Part shown: in pieces, positions 21,561-33,476 of the stretch
Layout of the letters: every line of letters starts with the position of its first letter
Numbering within the stretch: the first letter of the stretch is position 1
Assembly (NCBI RefSeq): GCF_963082655.1
Contig: NC_081555.1
Span: forward strand, 145,137,330 to 145,201,329
Reading direction: 5' to 3'
Source of the DNA: Stomoxys calcitrans
Lineage: Eukaryota > Arthropoda > Insecta > Diptera > Muscidae
DNA: 64,000 bases
Position numbers and translations under genes: made by a program
The notes under the pieces: generated by a model
The model's input: the letters and a program-made list of their open reading frames with translations, nothing else
The model's database searches: none
Told to the model about the DNA's origin: nothing

Positions 21561-22335
21561 CTTGTCATTCCGTTCGTAACACTGCGAAATATTAATCTAA
21601 GACCCCATAAAGTTTATATATTCTTAAACGTCTCCAGATTCTGAGTCGATCCAGCCATGCCGGTGCGTCAGTCGAAATCACGAAAGCGGTCGAATGCGTA
21701 AAGCTAGCCGCTTGAAATTTTGCACGGATATTTAATGTTAATGTAGTTGGCATATGGGCGTATGGAGGCCACCGTAGCGCAGGGGTTAGCATGTCCGCCT
21801 ATGACGCTGAACGTCTGGGTTCGAATCCTAGCGAGACCATCAAAAAAAATTTTCAGCAGTGGTTTTCCCCTCCTAACGCTGGCAACATTTGTGAGGTACT
21901 TTGCCATGTAAAACTTCTCTCCAAAGAGGTGTTGATTTCTTGAGATCCTGGAAGCCGCAATATTCATCCGATGTGGCTAAAATTTCGCATGTAGTGTCCT
22001 GTTACGACTTTCAAAAATTTTGCTTAGTAAGGTTCAAATCGGACTTTCACCTAATATTATTCCCATACAACCGATATCCCGATATGAATTCTTGAGGCCC
22101 TGGAAGCCGGAATTTTTGTCCGATTTGGTTAAAGTTTTGCACATAGAGGACTCCATTCTCAGTAGTCGGTATAGGCTGGATATCAAACGCTGTTAGGCTA
22201 AAGATTTATGAATTTGACCTTCAAAATAATTTTGTGCCAAATTTAAGAGATTATTCACATGACTGGGAATACTTCCGTATGCACTGTACTTGCTTAGTGA
22301 CTGTAGTTATTGAATTAGCTGGAGTTTTCTTGTTA
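21560..22335 (-). repeat. A1a-like element, minus orientation, SINE-interrupted
   Basis: It starts with cttgtcattccgttcgtaac and gaccccataaagtttatata. It is interrupted at about 21764 by a SINE and continues with degenerate monomers (gatttcttgagatcctggaa) to an A2 end at about 22335. The palindromic end is not present. Confidence 0.65.
21764..21932 (+). mobile_element. tRNA-derived SINE, 3' truncated
   Basis: The tRNA-like head has a box A-like tagcgcaggggttagcatg and a box B ggttcgaatcc with the spacing of a pol III internal promoter. A tRNA-unrelated body follows (ggttttcccctcctaacgct) that matches the longer copy at 28.24 kb. It stops at ccaaagaggtgt, about half length. Confidence 0.85.
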
Positions 22336-23607
22336 TAAACTACACCACTACTGTGGTACAGGGTATTATAACTTAGCGCATTTGTTTGTAACACCCAAAA
22401 GGAAGAGAGATAGAGCCATTGATAAGTATACCGATCGACTCAGAATTACTTTCTGATTCGATTTAGTTATGTCCGTCTGTCTGTCTGTCCATCTGTCCAT
22501 GTTAATTTGTGTACAAATTACAGGCCGCAATTTTCATCCGAAGGAATGAAATTTGGAAGGAAGGATTTCCTTATGACTCTCAATTATAATATTCAATTTC
22601 ATAGAAATCGGTTCACATTTGGATATAGCTCCCATATATATTTTCGTCCGATTTCCAGTAATAATGCAATAAAATCGTCATTTGTTAACCGATTCTCTCA
22701 AAATTTTGAAGGAAGGATTTTCTTATGACTCTCAATGTTTGTGGCAAATTTCATAGAAGTCGGTTCAGATTTGGATATAGCTCCCATATATATGTTCGTC
22801 CGATTTCCAGTAATACAGCAGAAAAACGGTCATTTGTTGGCCGATTCTCGTAAAATTTTGTAGGAAGGATTTTTTTTATGATTCGCAATATAAATGGTAA
22901 ACGTCATAAAAATCGGATCAGGTTTGGATATAGCTCCCATATATATGTTCGTCCGATTTGGAGTAATACAGCAATAAAATGGTCATTTGTTACCCGATCC
23001 TCTCCAAATTTCGAAGGAAGGATTTTCTTATGACTCTCGATGTTTGTGGCGAATTTCATAGATGTCGGTTTAGATTTGGATATAGCTCCCATATATATTT
23101 TCGTCCGATTTCCAGTAATACAGCATTAAAATGGTCATTTGTGGACCGATTCTCTCGAAATTTAGCAGGAAATATTTTCTTATGACTCTCGATATTACTC
23201 GCTAATATCATAGAAATCTTTTCAGATTTAGATATATCGCCCGATTTTCACTCTTAGGCCCACTGCAAGCGCATTTATTGACAAATCATCCCAAAAATTT
23301 TTGTACAAAGCTTTCCTCGACAAATTCCACAATATCTATAAAGATTGGTCGAAATCGGTTCAGATTTGGATAAAGCTCCCATGTATTTGTTCCTCAGATT
23401 ATGGGTAATTTGTTGTCACTTGTCAACCATAGTTGTTACATTTTGAACATATTTGCTTTGCTCGACATTTGATACAGGAATTTTTATAATCTATCTGTAT
23501 ACATCCGCCGAGTTCCAACAAAATTGGTTCAGAATTAGATTTAGCCCCCTTTTTTGTTTATAGAGTACGTGTAGGCTATTTTAAAGTCGGCACCGCCCGA
23601 ATTTTTT
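22335..23607 (-). repeat. A2 element, nearly complete
   Basis: The left end is actacaccactactgtggta, then cagggtattataacttagcg. The conserved gattcgatttagttatgtcc block is followed by about five monomers with cores at about 22621, 22773, 22926, 23078 and 23230 (152-153 bp). The palindromic end ctattttaaagtcggcaccg, then cccgaat, lies at 23578-23605. It seems to sit inside an A1b element, whose monomers continue directly at 23608. Confidence 0.85.
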
Positions 23608-24575
23608 GGATATAGCTGCCATATAGACCGATCCTCAGATTTAGGGTATAAAGCTCATAAAAGCCACATTTATTATCCGATTTCGCTGAAATTTGGGACA
23701 GTGAGTTGTCTTAGGCCCTTCGACTTCTTTTGTTAAATTGGCCCAGATCGGTTAAGATTTGGATATAGCTGCCATACAGACCGATCCTCCGGTTAAGGGT
23801 CTTAGGCCCACAAAAGCCACATTTATTATCCGATTTTAATGAAACTCGGGAAAGTGAATTGTGTAAGGCCCCTCGACATCCTTCGTTAATTTGGCTCAGA
23901 TCGGTCCAGATTTGGATATAGGTGCCATATAGATCGATCCTCCGATTTATGGTGTTAGGCCCATAAAAGCCACATTCATTATCCGATTTTGGGACAGTGA
24001 GTTGTCTTAGTCCTTTTGACATATTTCTTCAATTTGGTTCAGATCGATTCAGATTTAGATATAGCTGCCATATAGACCGATTTCTTGATTTATGGTTTTG
24101 GGCCCATAAAATGCTCATTTATTGTCCGATGTCGCCGAAATTTGGGACAGTGAGTTAAGTTAAGCCCCTTGACATACTTCTGCAATATCGCACAGATCGG
24201 TCCAGATTTGGATATAGCTGCCATATAGATCGATATCTAGGTTTTAGGTTTTGGGGCCATAAAAGTGGCATTTATTGTCCGATATCGCCGAAATTTGGGA
24301 CAGTGCTTTGTGTTAGGCTCTTCGACATGTTTATGCAACCTGGCCCAAATCGTTTCAGATTTGGATATAGCTGCCATGTAGACCAATATCTCGATTTAAA
24401 GTCTTGGCCCCATAAAAGGCGCATTTATAATCCGATTTCACTGAAATTTGACACAGCCACTTTTCGACATCCGTATATAGTTCAGATCGGTATGAGGTAT
24501 ATGAGTAAAAGGTTTGAAATTTTCACCAAAGTTCGGCCCGGCCGACTTAACGCCTTTTTACTTGTTTTTTATCTA
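23608..24575 (-). repeat. A1b array with palindromic end
   Basis: Monomer cores (ggatatagctgccatatag) lie at about 23610, 23761, 23914, 24057, 24210 and 24363. Spacing is 151-153 bp except for one 143-bp interval. It ends with aaagttcggcccggccgact, then taacgcctttttacttgttt. The short frames at 23711-24022 and 24303-24602 are repeat translations. Confidence 0.9.
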
Positions 24576-24663
24576 ACGGTGCATTTAAAAATTACCCATT
24601 AATACCTTCTACTGGTTATAATTTCATAAGGAACAAAGACAATCTTCTCACAAATCTATTAAT

Positions 24664-24906
24664 GGTGTCCGATTCATAATAAGGGACCTCATTTTTGTAG
24701 CCGAATACGAATGGCGTGAGGCACTACGACACGTTTTTGGGGAAAATTTTTACATGGCTTCTACGCGTGGCATAGAACCTCACATATATCCCCATAGGAG
24801 GATATAACCACCGATGAAAAGATTTTATACATTTTTAGGGTGGATTCGAACCCGCGCTTTCAGCATCATAGGCGAACATGCTAACCTCTGCGCTGTGGTG
24901 GCCTCT
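24664..24906 (-). mobile_element. tRNA-derived SINE, diverged, minus strand
   Basis: The reverse complement shows ggccaccacagcgcagaggt, gttagcatgttcgcctatg and a box B-like gggttcgaatcc. The body includes a gagtccgaacggcgt-like segment. It is the same family as 28.24 kb, with several substitutions and an internal insertion. Confidence 0.8.
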
Positions 24907-24929
24907 ATGTATCTGCAAATGTATATTCT

Positions 24930-25050
24930 CCGGTAGATTTTACGGACTTCATTCTGGCTCCTGAACATTTCGATTCGCTCACCTTGTTGATTATCTCTCT
25001 GCTTGCTGCGAAATAGATTATCCCTCTCTCCTTTTCTTCCGATGCCTTTT
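24930..25050 (-). pseudogene. RTE-like LINE fragment
   Basis: The segment attttacggacttcattctg, then gctcctgaacatttcgattc, closely matches 42.45-42.51 kb, the 5' part of the minus-strand RTE-like relic. No frame is maintained. Confidence 0.5.
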
Positions 25051-25407
25051 TGTCGTCGGGGACATTGTTACCGACTGCATTGTTGCTATTGGCTTGGTTG
25101 GCTTCAGTAGCATTTCGGTACTCCTGGTATCTGGTCTTAAATAAATTTTAAAATCTTCAAATCTTTAGTGCTTAAGTTCATATCTTAGGTATTGAAATAT
25201 TCCCACTCTTTTCCAATTATTATAATGTGCGTATATGTACATACTTAAAAAAAACTTTTATTAAAGGAAAATTCGTTACATTCATTACAAAAGTAAAGTG
25301 TATATGAAATGCACAACGTTCGCGTTCACAAAATTTATTACTTGAAAAATAATTTAATAAATAATGAACCTCATTTGCACATACGATATAAGTATGCACA
25401 TGTGGGT

Positions 25408-25458
<51 letters not shown>

Positions 25459-25935
25459 TTTGTGGAAGACATGACGCCAACGGAGCTTCTTTCTTTCAAC
25501 GACTCTCACATTATTTTATGCAAATAAATTTACATGTGTTTGTGTTGGCAAAAGTCGGCATGTGTTTAAGTGAAAATGTCATTTTAAAAAGTAGACCATG
25601 ATTTACAGGATCTCGCTACGTCTCTCTCATTCTCACTCTCTTTCTCTATGGGATACAGCCATTAGGGTGAATAAGCCAGTGATGGATACGAGCCAGGCGA
25701 ATTATTTTGAGCTAAACATTTCGTAATTGGCCCCAGAGAGCAAATATGTTTTATGGCAAAATAAGTGTTGACTACATATGATTTAGAGGAAATTTTCATA
25801 TATATGAAGGCTAATGTAACCAAGTTTTGGGCTTAAGAGATTAATCGGTCTTTTTAAGAACATATTTCAAATGTCCTCATGAAATTGCAATTGGGGACAA
25901 ATGGCAACTTTATTTGATATCTACAGGATAAAAAA
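25051..25935. other. Unassigned interval with a GT microsatellite
   Basis: A (GT)n run of about 25 units, with one A interruption, lies at 25407-25460. It creates two meaningless Cys-Val frames on the plus strand and a His-Thr frame on the minus strand. A short TCTC-rich tract lies at 25620-25645. Nothing else is recognised. Confidence 0.7.
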
Positions 25936-25939
25936 TAGG

Positions 25940-26885
25940 TTCATAGAACATGGCGGTGCAATAAGGACCTAGGGCTCTGGAGGCTATTCTACATATCCGA
26001 CCTATAGACATTCAGATTTAGTGTGAGGCAGCCACTGCGGCTATGAGACTTAAGGAGAGAATGGATAGAAGCAGGTCATACCATCGCGGTATAATCGAGG
26101 CGACTATAGGAAACTTGGAAGAAATGGAAGTGGTTTTCGATCGGATCTGGGAGGCGTGAGGTCAAGTGCGAGACACTGCTACCAGCGGTTTAGTCTTGGA
26201 TTGACGGAACTCTGGTATTGCCATCTGAGAAATCATGCTTCACAGATGGATCACAGCTAGAGGACAGAGTGGACCTGGGCTTAAACATTGAAAACCAAGG
26301 GACTGAAATCTTTTTTTGGGTCAGAGATCTGTTTTCAACTGCCTAGCCATTATAAGGTCTCCAAACGGAGATCCGAGCGATCACGAAATCCGTGAGGTGG
26401 TGTGGTATTAACTCGAGGACTTTGATTGTGAACCTCTTTATGGACAGTAAACTGGCCATCAAGTCAGTAATAACCAGGACAAGTAAGGTCACAAACGGTC
26501 CTGGAATGTAAGAAGAAAATTTACGCCTTCTTAGAGGATGTCACGAACCGCAACCGTTTGAAAAAGCAAAGGATTTGGTAGTGTAGGTCATAGGACTGGC
26601 GGCAATAAACTTGGTTAACCCGAAGCCTTTCGGGTTGCAGCAGTCAGAGTTAAGGGTGTGGGTGACGAACACGAACAGCGAAGCGGTCGGTAGGAAGACG
26701 AAAATCTTATGGGGAGATTTGTTATTACCTGACAGGTAATAACAAGGAGGTCAGTTTAGCTTATGATGTCATAAGGGGACACATAGAATTACGTGCTCAC
26801 TTATCTTAAGTCAGTGCAGAAGTGTTAGCATTTTCAGGACATATAGGGAAGACGATGCGTTTCACTGTGCGACGGGCGGTGCCAA
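25940..26885 (+). pseudogene. LINE ORF2 relic, post-RT and RNase H (copy 2)
   Basis: It belongs to the same LINE family as 4.96-6.48 and 56.29-57.39 kb: ctggaggctattctacatat, cagccactgcggctatgaga and a TDGSQLEDRVDLG-like RNase H start at about 26240-26275. Then come degenerate sequences down to the C-terminal IRGHIEL-type text near 26780. Many frameshifts and stops occur, and both ends are truncated. Confidence 0.8.
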
Positions 26886-26931
26886 CTCTATAATACCCTA
26901 CACCCTATTGCAGGAGCTATCAATGCATCCG

Positions 26932-28240
26932 GAAACAAGTAAAAGCGTGCTAAGTTCGGCCGGGTCGAATCTTCTATACCCTCCACCATGGTTCGCATCT
27001 GTCTAGTTCTTTTTCCGGTATCTCTTTTTAGGCAAACATATGATAAAACAAAAAAATTGCTATGATATTGGAGCTATATCAACTTATGGTCCGATAGTCT
27101 GGATTATAATTAGACTGAATGTAGAAATCGTTGAGTAAAATTTCAGCCAATTTGAATAAAAATTGCGCCCTTTAGGGGCTGAAGTAGTAAAAAAGGGAGA
27201 TCGGTTTATATGGGATCTTTATCAGGCTGAAGAACAAATCAGACCATATGTTGAAGGTCATGAGGGAAATCGTTGTACAAAATTTTCGCCTAATCGGATT
27301 ATAAATGCGACCTCTAGAGGCTCCAGACGTCAAGATCCCAGATCGGTTTATATGGCAGCTATATCAGGTTATGAAGCAATTAAAACCATGTTTGGCACAA
27401 CTATTGGAAGTCATAATAAAATACGTCATGCAAATTTTCAGCCAAATCGGATAGGAAGAAATCAAGTCCCCAGATCGCTTTATATGGCAGCTATATCAGG
27501 TTATGGACCGTTTTGAACCATACTTGGCACAAATGTTGGATATCATAACAAAATACTTCGTGCTAAATTGCAAATTTCCAATCGGATAAGAATTGCGCCC
27601 TCTAGAGGCTCAAGATGTCAAGACCCAAGATCGGTTTATATGGCAGCTATATTATGCTATGGTCCGATTTGAACCATAATAAGCACAGTTCTTGAATATC
27701 ATAACAAAACACGTTGAGCAGAATTTCATTCCAATGGGATAAGAATTGCGCCCTCTAGAGGCTCAAGAAGTCAAGACCCAAGATCGGTTTATATGGCAGC
27801 TATATCAGGTTATTGACAGATTTAACTTAAACTTAGCACAGTTGTTGGAAGTCATAGCGAAACGTGTCGAGCAAAAGTTCATGCCAATTTGATAAGAATT
27901 GCGCCCTCTAGAGGCTTAAAATGTCAAGACCCAAGATCGGTTTATATGGCAGCTATATCAGGTTATGGACCGATTTGAATTATATTTAGCACAAATGTTG
28001 GATATCATAACAAAACACGTCGAGCAAAATTTCATGCCAATCGGAGAAGAATTGCGCCCTCTAGAGGCTCAAGATGTAAAAACCCAAGACCGGTTTATAT
28101 GGCAGCAATATCAAAACATGGACCGATATGGCCCATTTACAATACCAACCGACCTACACTAATAAGAAGTATTTGTGCAAAATTTTAAGCGGCTAGCTTT
28201 ACTCCTTCGAAAGTTAGCGTGTTTTAGACAGATAGATGGG
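26932..28240 (+). repeat. A1a element, plus orientation, right end replaced by a SINE
   Basis: The left end is ggaaacaagtaaaagcgtgc, then ttcggccgggtcgaatcttc and taccctccaccatggttcgc. Monomer marks (tatggcagc) lie at about 27351, 27483, 27639, 27792, 27945 and 28098; the last three intervals are exactly 153. The right-end block begins (agttagcgtgttttagacag) but is cut at about 28240 by a SINE. Confidence 0.9.
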
Positions 28241-28550
28241 GAGGCCACCGTAGCGCAGAGGTTAGCATGTCCGCCAATAATGCTAGAAGCCTGGATTCGA
28301 ACCCCGGAGAAACTATCACAAAAAACTTCAGAGGTTGTTTTCCCCTCCTAATGCTGGCAACATTTGTGCGGTAGTATGCCATGTAAAACTTCTCTCCAAA
28401 GAGGTGTCGCACCGCGGCACGCCGTTCGGACTCGACTATAAAAAGGGGGCCCTTATCATTGAGCTTAAACTTGAATCGGACTGCACTCATTGATATGTGA
28501 GAAGTTTGCCCTAGTTCCTTAGTGGAATGTTCATAGGCAAAATTTGCATT
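28240..28550 (+). mobile_element. tRNA-derived SINE, near full length
   Basis: It opens with ggaggccaccgtagcgcaga, followed by a box B-like ggattcgaacccc. The body runs through cacgccgttcggactcgact and ggactgcactcattgatatg to the tail aggcaaaatttgcatttcag. This is the longest of the SINE copies here. Confidence 0.88.
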
Positions 28551-29490
28551 TCAGTTACTGGCTTAAGTGTGTGCCCATAGTAGCTGTTTTAACCATAGTA
28601 GCTGTTTTCACCTTAACCTTACCTAACCTCTACGATATCAACAAGTGCTGCCTGGTGTATATTTCAAAACTTGAAAAGAATTTCAGCAAAAACTTAGATG
28701 AGAATATGAATAAAATATTCTCACAACCTAAAATTTCTATAATACTATAACCAATGATGACATTTCAGTGAAATTGAAGTTTCATTAAAATTGTCTTGAT
28801 GCGAAAATTATCACAGTTCGTCAGTCTTTATCTGTATTTCTTTATACTTATTCTTTGACTACTTCCTTTGGCAATTCTGTCGCTAATCCCAGCTGCAACA
28901 GTTTGTATGTGATTCATCCATAGATAACATACTATAGCATAATGCGAAATGAAAAGTAGAAACCAGTTGCCATAGTAGCAAACACTCTCAAATGTAAATG
29001 CGATTTATCTTGTGCCATCATTGATGTGGACATTCAATGGCTGCTTCTTTTGAGTGCAGTTTTCAAACATATATCTGTCAATACAACATTATTGAGTGAC
29101 ACAAACACACACACACACCAGCTGCCCTTGCAGCCACGAATGAAGTATACGAATGAAAGCATTCATGTCGCGTGAACTTTTATGGCTTTGTTGGGGTTCA
29201 TTTCACAGGTGATAGTCATGGCGAAAATGAGCTGAATGTTAAAGTTAAATGAGGTGTTGTCTGTCCGGTTTAAATCCGAGCTATGGGTTACATTATTAAA
29301 CGCAGTTTTTTTAAATATATGATTTTTATACTAACCACAAGGGGAGAGGAGATAAATTCATTTTTTCCTTCCGCTTTCTGCACAGAGATATATCCATTTT
29401 CAACCACACAAAAGTAATATTCAAAGCGATTGTCTGGCTGCCCTCCTTCACAGATTCACTTATTGAGCAGATATATGGCATAGATCTATA
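28551..29490. other. AT-rich spacer, nothing recognised
   Basis: A short (CA)n tract lies at 29103-29119. There is no coding frame with recognisable features and no repeat similarity to the rest of the window. Confidence 0.6.
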
Positions 29491-30110
29491 TTTATACCCT
29501 ACACCAACATTGTGGTAGGTTTATGCATTTGTACGCAATGCTAAGAAGGAGAAGAGCTAGACCCATTAATAAGTAAACCGATCGACTCAGAATCACTTTC
29601 GGATTCGATTTAGCCATGTCCGTCTGACCGCCTGTGAGTCCATGTATTCTTGTAATCAAAGTGCAGGTCGTATTTGTTGTCCAATCATTACGAAATTTTG
29701 CAAATGTCAGCTTTTTGGCCCAAGGACAAAAGCTGTTGATTTTTGTAAAAATCGGTTCAGATTTATATATAGCTCCCATCATATATACCACCCGATTTAC
29801 CTCTAAATGGCCGTAGTAGCTACAATTTTCAACTGATCTGCACAAACTTTGGCAGCGATAGTTTTGCTACTGATTTTAATTTATCCACAAGATTTCATCA
29901 ACATCGGTTCAGATTTAGATATAGCTACCATTTATATGTATCGCCCAATTTTCACTTAAATAGCCGTAGTAACTACAATTTTCAACCGATCTGCACAAAA
30001 TTTGCCACGGTTTGTTTTGTTACTGATCTTAACGTATCTGCAAGATTTCATCAATATAGGCTTAGATTTGTATGTAGCTCCTTTATATACTTATCTCAGG
30101 ATTTTCACTT
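29491..30110 (-). repeat. A2 element, left part
   Basis: The end tataccctacaccaacattg is followed by ccgatcgactcagaatcact, cgattatagccatgtccgtc-like text and three monomers (cagatttagatatagctacc). It joins A1b monomers in the opposite orientation at about 30110. Confidence 0.75.
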
Positions 30111-30893
30111 TCGCCAATACTTTAAATCGAGAGATCGGTCTATATGTCAACTATATCCAAATCTGGACCGATTGGAGCCAAATTGATGAAGGATATCGAA
30201 GGATCTAACACAACTCATTGTCCCGAAATTCAGCAAAATCGGATAATAAATGTGGCTTTTATGGGCCTAAGACCCTAAATCGGTGGATCGGTCTATATGG
30301 GAGCTATATCCAAATGTAAACCGATTTGGGCCAAATTGCAGAAGTGTGTCGAAGGGTCTACCACAACTCACTGTCCCAAATTTCGGCAAAATCGGATAAT
30401 AAATGTGGCTCTTATGGGCCTAAGACCCCAAATCGAAGGATCGGTCTATATGGCAGCTATATCCAAATCTGGACCGGTCAGAGCCAAATTAAAGAAGGAT
30501 GTCAAAGGTCCTAACACAACTCAGTGCCCCAAATTTCAGCAAAATCGGATAATAAATGTGGCTTTTATTGGCCTAAGACCCTAAATCGGAGGATCGGTCT
30601 ATATGGGGGCTATATCAAGATATAGTCTGATGTAGCCCATCCTGAACTTAACCTGCTTATGGACAAAAAAAAAAGAAGCTGTGCAAAGTTTCAGCTCAAT
30701 ACCTCAATTATTAAAGACTGTAGTGTTTTTTTTGAACAGACAGACGGACAGACGGACGGACATGTCTAGATCGTCTTAGATTTTTATGCTGATCAAGAAT
30801 ATTTATACTTTATAGGGTCGGAAATGGATATTTCGATGTGTTGAAAACGGCGTGACAAAATGAATATACTCCCATCCTTCGGTGGTGAGTATA
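30110..30893 (+). repeat. A1b element, right part
   Basis: About four monomers (ctatatggcagctatatcca with caactcactgtcccaaattt) lead to the full right-end block: gacagacggacagacggacg, ctttatagggtcggaaatgg and cccatccttcggtggtgagt, then ataaaaat. The left end is missing. Confidence 0.85.
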
Positions 30894-30946
30894 AAAATTT
30901 GATTAGAGTAATCGTGTCGGCTAGCAGTTTGTTGGTAGTTCGGACA

Positions 30947-31396
30947 CTATCTGCTAAAACTAGATGGAAACCTGGGTGAGTTGTACTGGTAGCCTATATG
31001 TGTACTAGACATATTGGATCTCATTGTGACTGGAATTTGGTCTCCATTACCGTAATCAGTCATCGCTGAAGTGTAGTATGGCTGACCAAAGATCAACTGC
31101 GTAAAAGAGGGAGTGGTCGGTATACTTTGAGTAGGCCGGGTTTGTGCCGGCATTACAGGTGCAAATAAATTGGTTGAATTTTAGAGTGTGTGCCATTCAG
31201 CTCCAGCAATCCGGCTAGCTGTTACATCTGCTGATGCTGTGTTAACGTTATGTGGTCTTGCATCGTCATTGGCTTGTATTATAATTTCATGGGCTAGAGT
31301 CATAGATGCTGGTTCACAAGTCGTTGCTGTAGCGATCATTGATATATCGTTGCGTGAAAATGCTGGGGTAACGGTTGGGTGCACTGAATTCTCCAT
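30947..31396 (-). pseudogene. Unrecognised open frame with one in-frame stop
   Basis: Two stretches in the same minus-strand frame, 31181-31396 and 30947-31180, are separated by a single TAA. Together they cover about 149 codons. The composition is Thr/Ser/Ala/Pro-rich and hydrophilic with no evident domain. The N-terminal start MENSVHP and a PTQSIPTTPSF segment are visible. It lies in a 0.7-kb island between two A1b elements that matches no other repeat here. It might be the N-terminal part of a retroelement Gag-like protein or a host exon remnant; I do not recognise it. Confidence 0.35.
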
Positions 31397-31594
31397 GATT
31401 GGTGAACTACAAACGATTATACAACAAGTATTTTAGAATGTTGGAAGGTCAGACGGTTAAGTGAAACACGTATCTTAAGCTTGGAATTAAGTTTTTCATA
31501 AAAATCAGCTAAAATCCAATAAATATTCATTTCAGTATAAATTTCATTTTCACTATTTTCAAAAAAACTTGCACTTGTGTTAGGTTACAATTTA

Positions 31595-33425
31595 TTATAC
31601 CCACCACAGAAGGATGGGGGTATATTCATTTTGTCATTCCATTTGCAACACATCGAACTATCCATTTCCGACCCTATAAGTATATATATTCTTGATCAGC
31701 GTAAAAATCTAAGACAATCTAGACATGTCCGTCCGTCTGTCTGTTGAAATCACGCTACAGTCTTCAAAAATAGAGATATTGAGCTGAAACTTTGCACAGA
31801 TTCTTTTATTGTCCATAAGCAGGTCAAGTTCGAAGATGGGCTTTTTCGGACTATATCTTGATATAGCCCCCATATAGACCGATCCGCCAATTTAGGGTCT
31901 TAGGCAAATAAATGCCACATTTATTATCCGATTTTCCTAAAATATGGGACTGTGAGTTGTGTTAGACTCTTCGATATCCTTCTTCAATTTGGCTCAGATC
32001 TGTTCAGAATTGGATATAGCTGCCATATAGACCGATCCTCTGATTTATGGTCTTAGGCCTATAAAAGTTACATTTATTATTCGATTTTACTGAAATTTTA
32101 GACAGTGAGTTGTGTTAGGCCCTTCGACATCATTTGTTAATTTGGCTCAGATCGTTGCAGATTTGGATATAGCTGCCATATAGACCGATCGTCCGATTTA
32201 GGGTCTTAGGCCCATAAAAGCCATATTCACTATCTAATTTTGTTGAAATTTGGGACAGTGAGTTGTGTAAGGCCCTTCGACATCCTTTGTCAATTTGGCT
32301 CAGATCGGTCCAGATTTGGATATAGCTGCCATAAAGACGGATCCTCCGATTTAGGGTCTTAGGCCCATGAAAGGCGCATTTATTGGCCGATGTCGCCGAA
32401 ATTTTGGGCAGTGAGTTGTGTTAGACCCTTCGATACCCTTCTTCAATTTGGCTCAGATCGGTCCAGATTTGGATATAGCTGCCATAAAGACGGATCCTCC
32501 GATTTAGGGTCTTAGGCCCATGAAAGGCGCATTTATTGTCCGATGTCGCCGAAATTTAGGACAGTGAGTTGTGTTATGTCCTTCGACATCCCTCTTCAAT
32601 TTGTCAATCAATTGGTGCAGATTTGGATATATATATTGTCCGATGTCGCCGTAATTTGGGACAATAAGTTGTCTGAGGACCTTCGACATCCTTCTTTTAT
32701 TTGATTCCGATCAGTCGAGATTTGGATATAGCTGCCATATAGACCGATCCTCCGATTGAGGGTCCTAGGCCCATAAAAGCCACATTTATTATCCGATTTT
32801 GCTGAAATTTGAGACAGTGAGTTGTGTTAGGCCCTTCGACATCCTTTGTCAATTTGGCTCAGATCGGCGCAGATTTGGATATAGCTGCCATATAGACCGA
32901 TCTCTCGACTTGAGGTTTTGAGCCCATAGAAAGCGCATTTGTTGTCCTATTTCACCACAATTTGGCACACTGAATTGGGTTGGGCCCATCCCTCTTCAAT
33001 TTGGCCTAGATCGGTTCAGATTTGGATATAGCTGCCATATAGACAGATCTCTTGTTTTAAAATCTTGGCACCCTAAAAGGCCCATTTTTATTCCTATATC
33101 GGTGAAATTTGACATAGAGACTTATATTAGGCTTTTCGGCATCCGTGTCGTTTAAGGTTCAGATCAGGCTATATATGGATATAGCTATCAAAAAGACCAA
33201 TATTTTGTTTTACAAAATTTAACAATGACTTACACTTATTAGACCACTCAATTTTCGTGCCAAATTCGGTCCAAATCTAACCATATTTCGATATAGCTGT
33301 TATGGGGACATAAGTTATGCATTTTTCACCGGATTATGACGAAAGGTGGTTCACATACCCGAGGTGTTGGGTATCCAACAAAATTCGGGCCGGCCGAACT
33401 TAAAGCCTTTTTACTTGTTTTTTTA
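31595..33425 (-). repeat. A1b element, complete (about 1.83 kb)
   Basis: The left end is tattatacccaccacagaag, then gatgggggtatattcatttt and gtccgtccgtctgtctgttg. About ten monomers follow, marked by gggacagtgagttgtgttag and ggatatagctgccatatag. The right end is gaggtgttgggtatccaaca, a palindrome (ttcgggccggccgaac) and ttaaagcctttttacttgtt. Two adjacent monomers around 32300-32540 are almost identical, indicating recent unit duplication. The unit near 32640 carries a deletion. Confidence 0.92.
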
Positions 33426-33476
33426 TACATGCGACAATATGTATGCTCGATGAAATGAAAGCTCGATTTAATCGAA

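Noticed and set aside
21764..21840. Possible tRNA gene (box A and box B present)
   Set aside because: No complete cloverleaf or normal anticodon arm. The same head plus a non-tRNA body recurs at 28.24 kb, so it is a SINE.
25220..25601. Cys-Val and His-Thr rich frames
   Set aside because: Produced by the GT microsatellite at 25407-25460.
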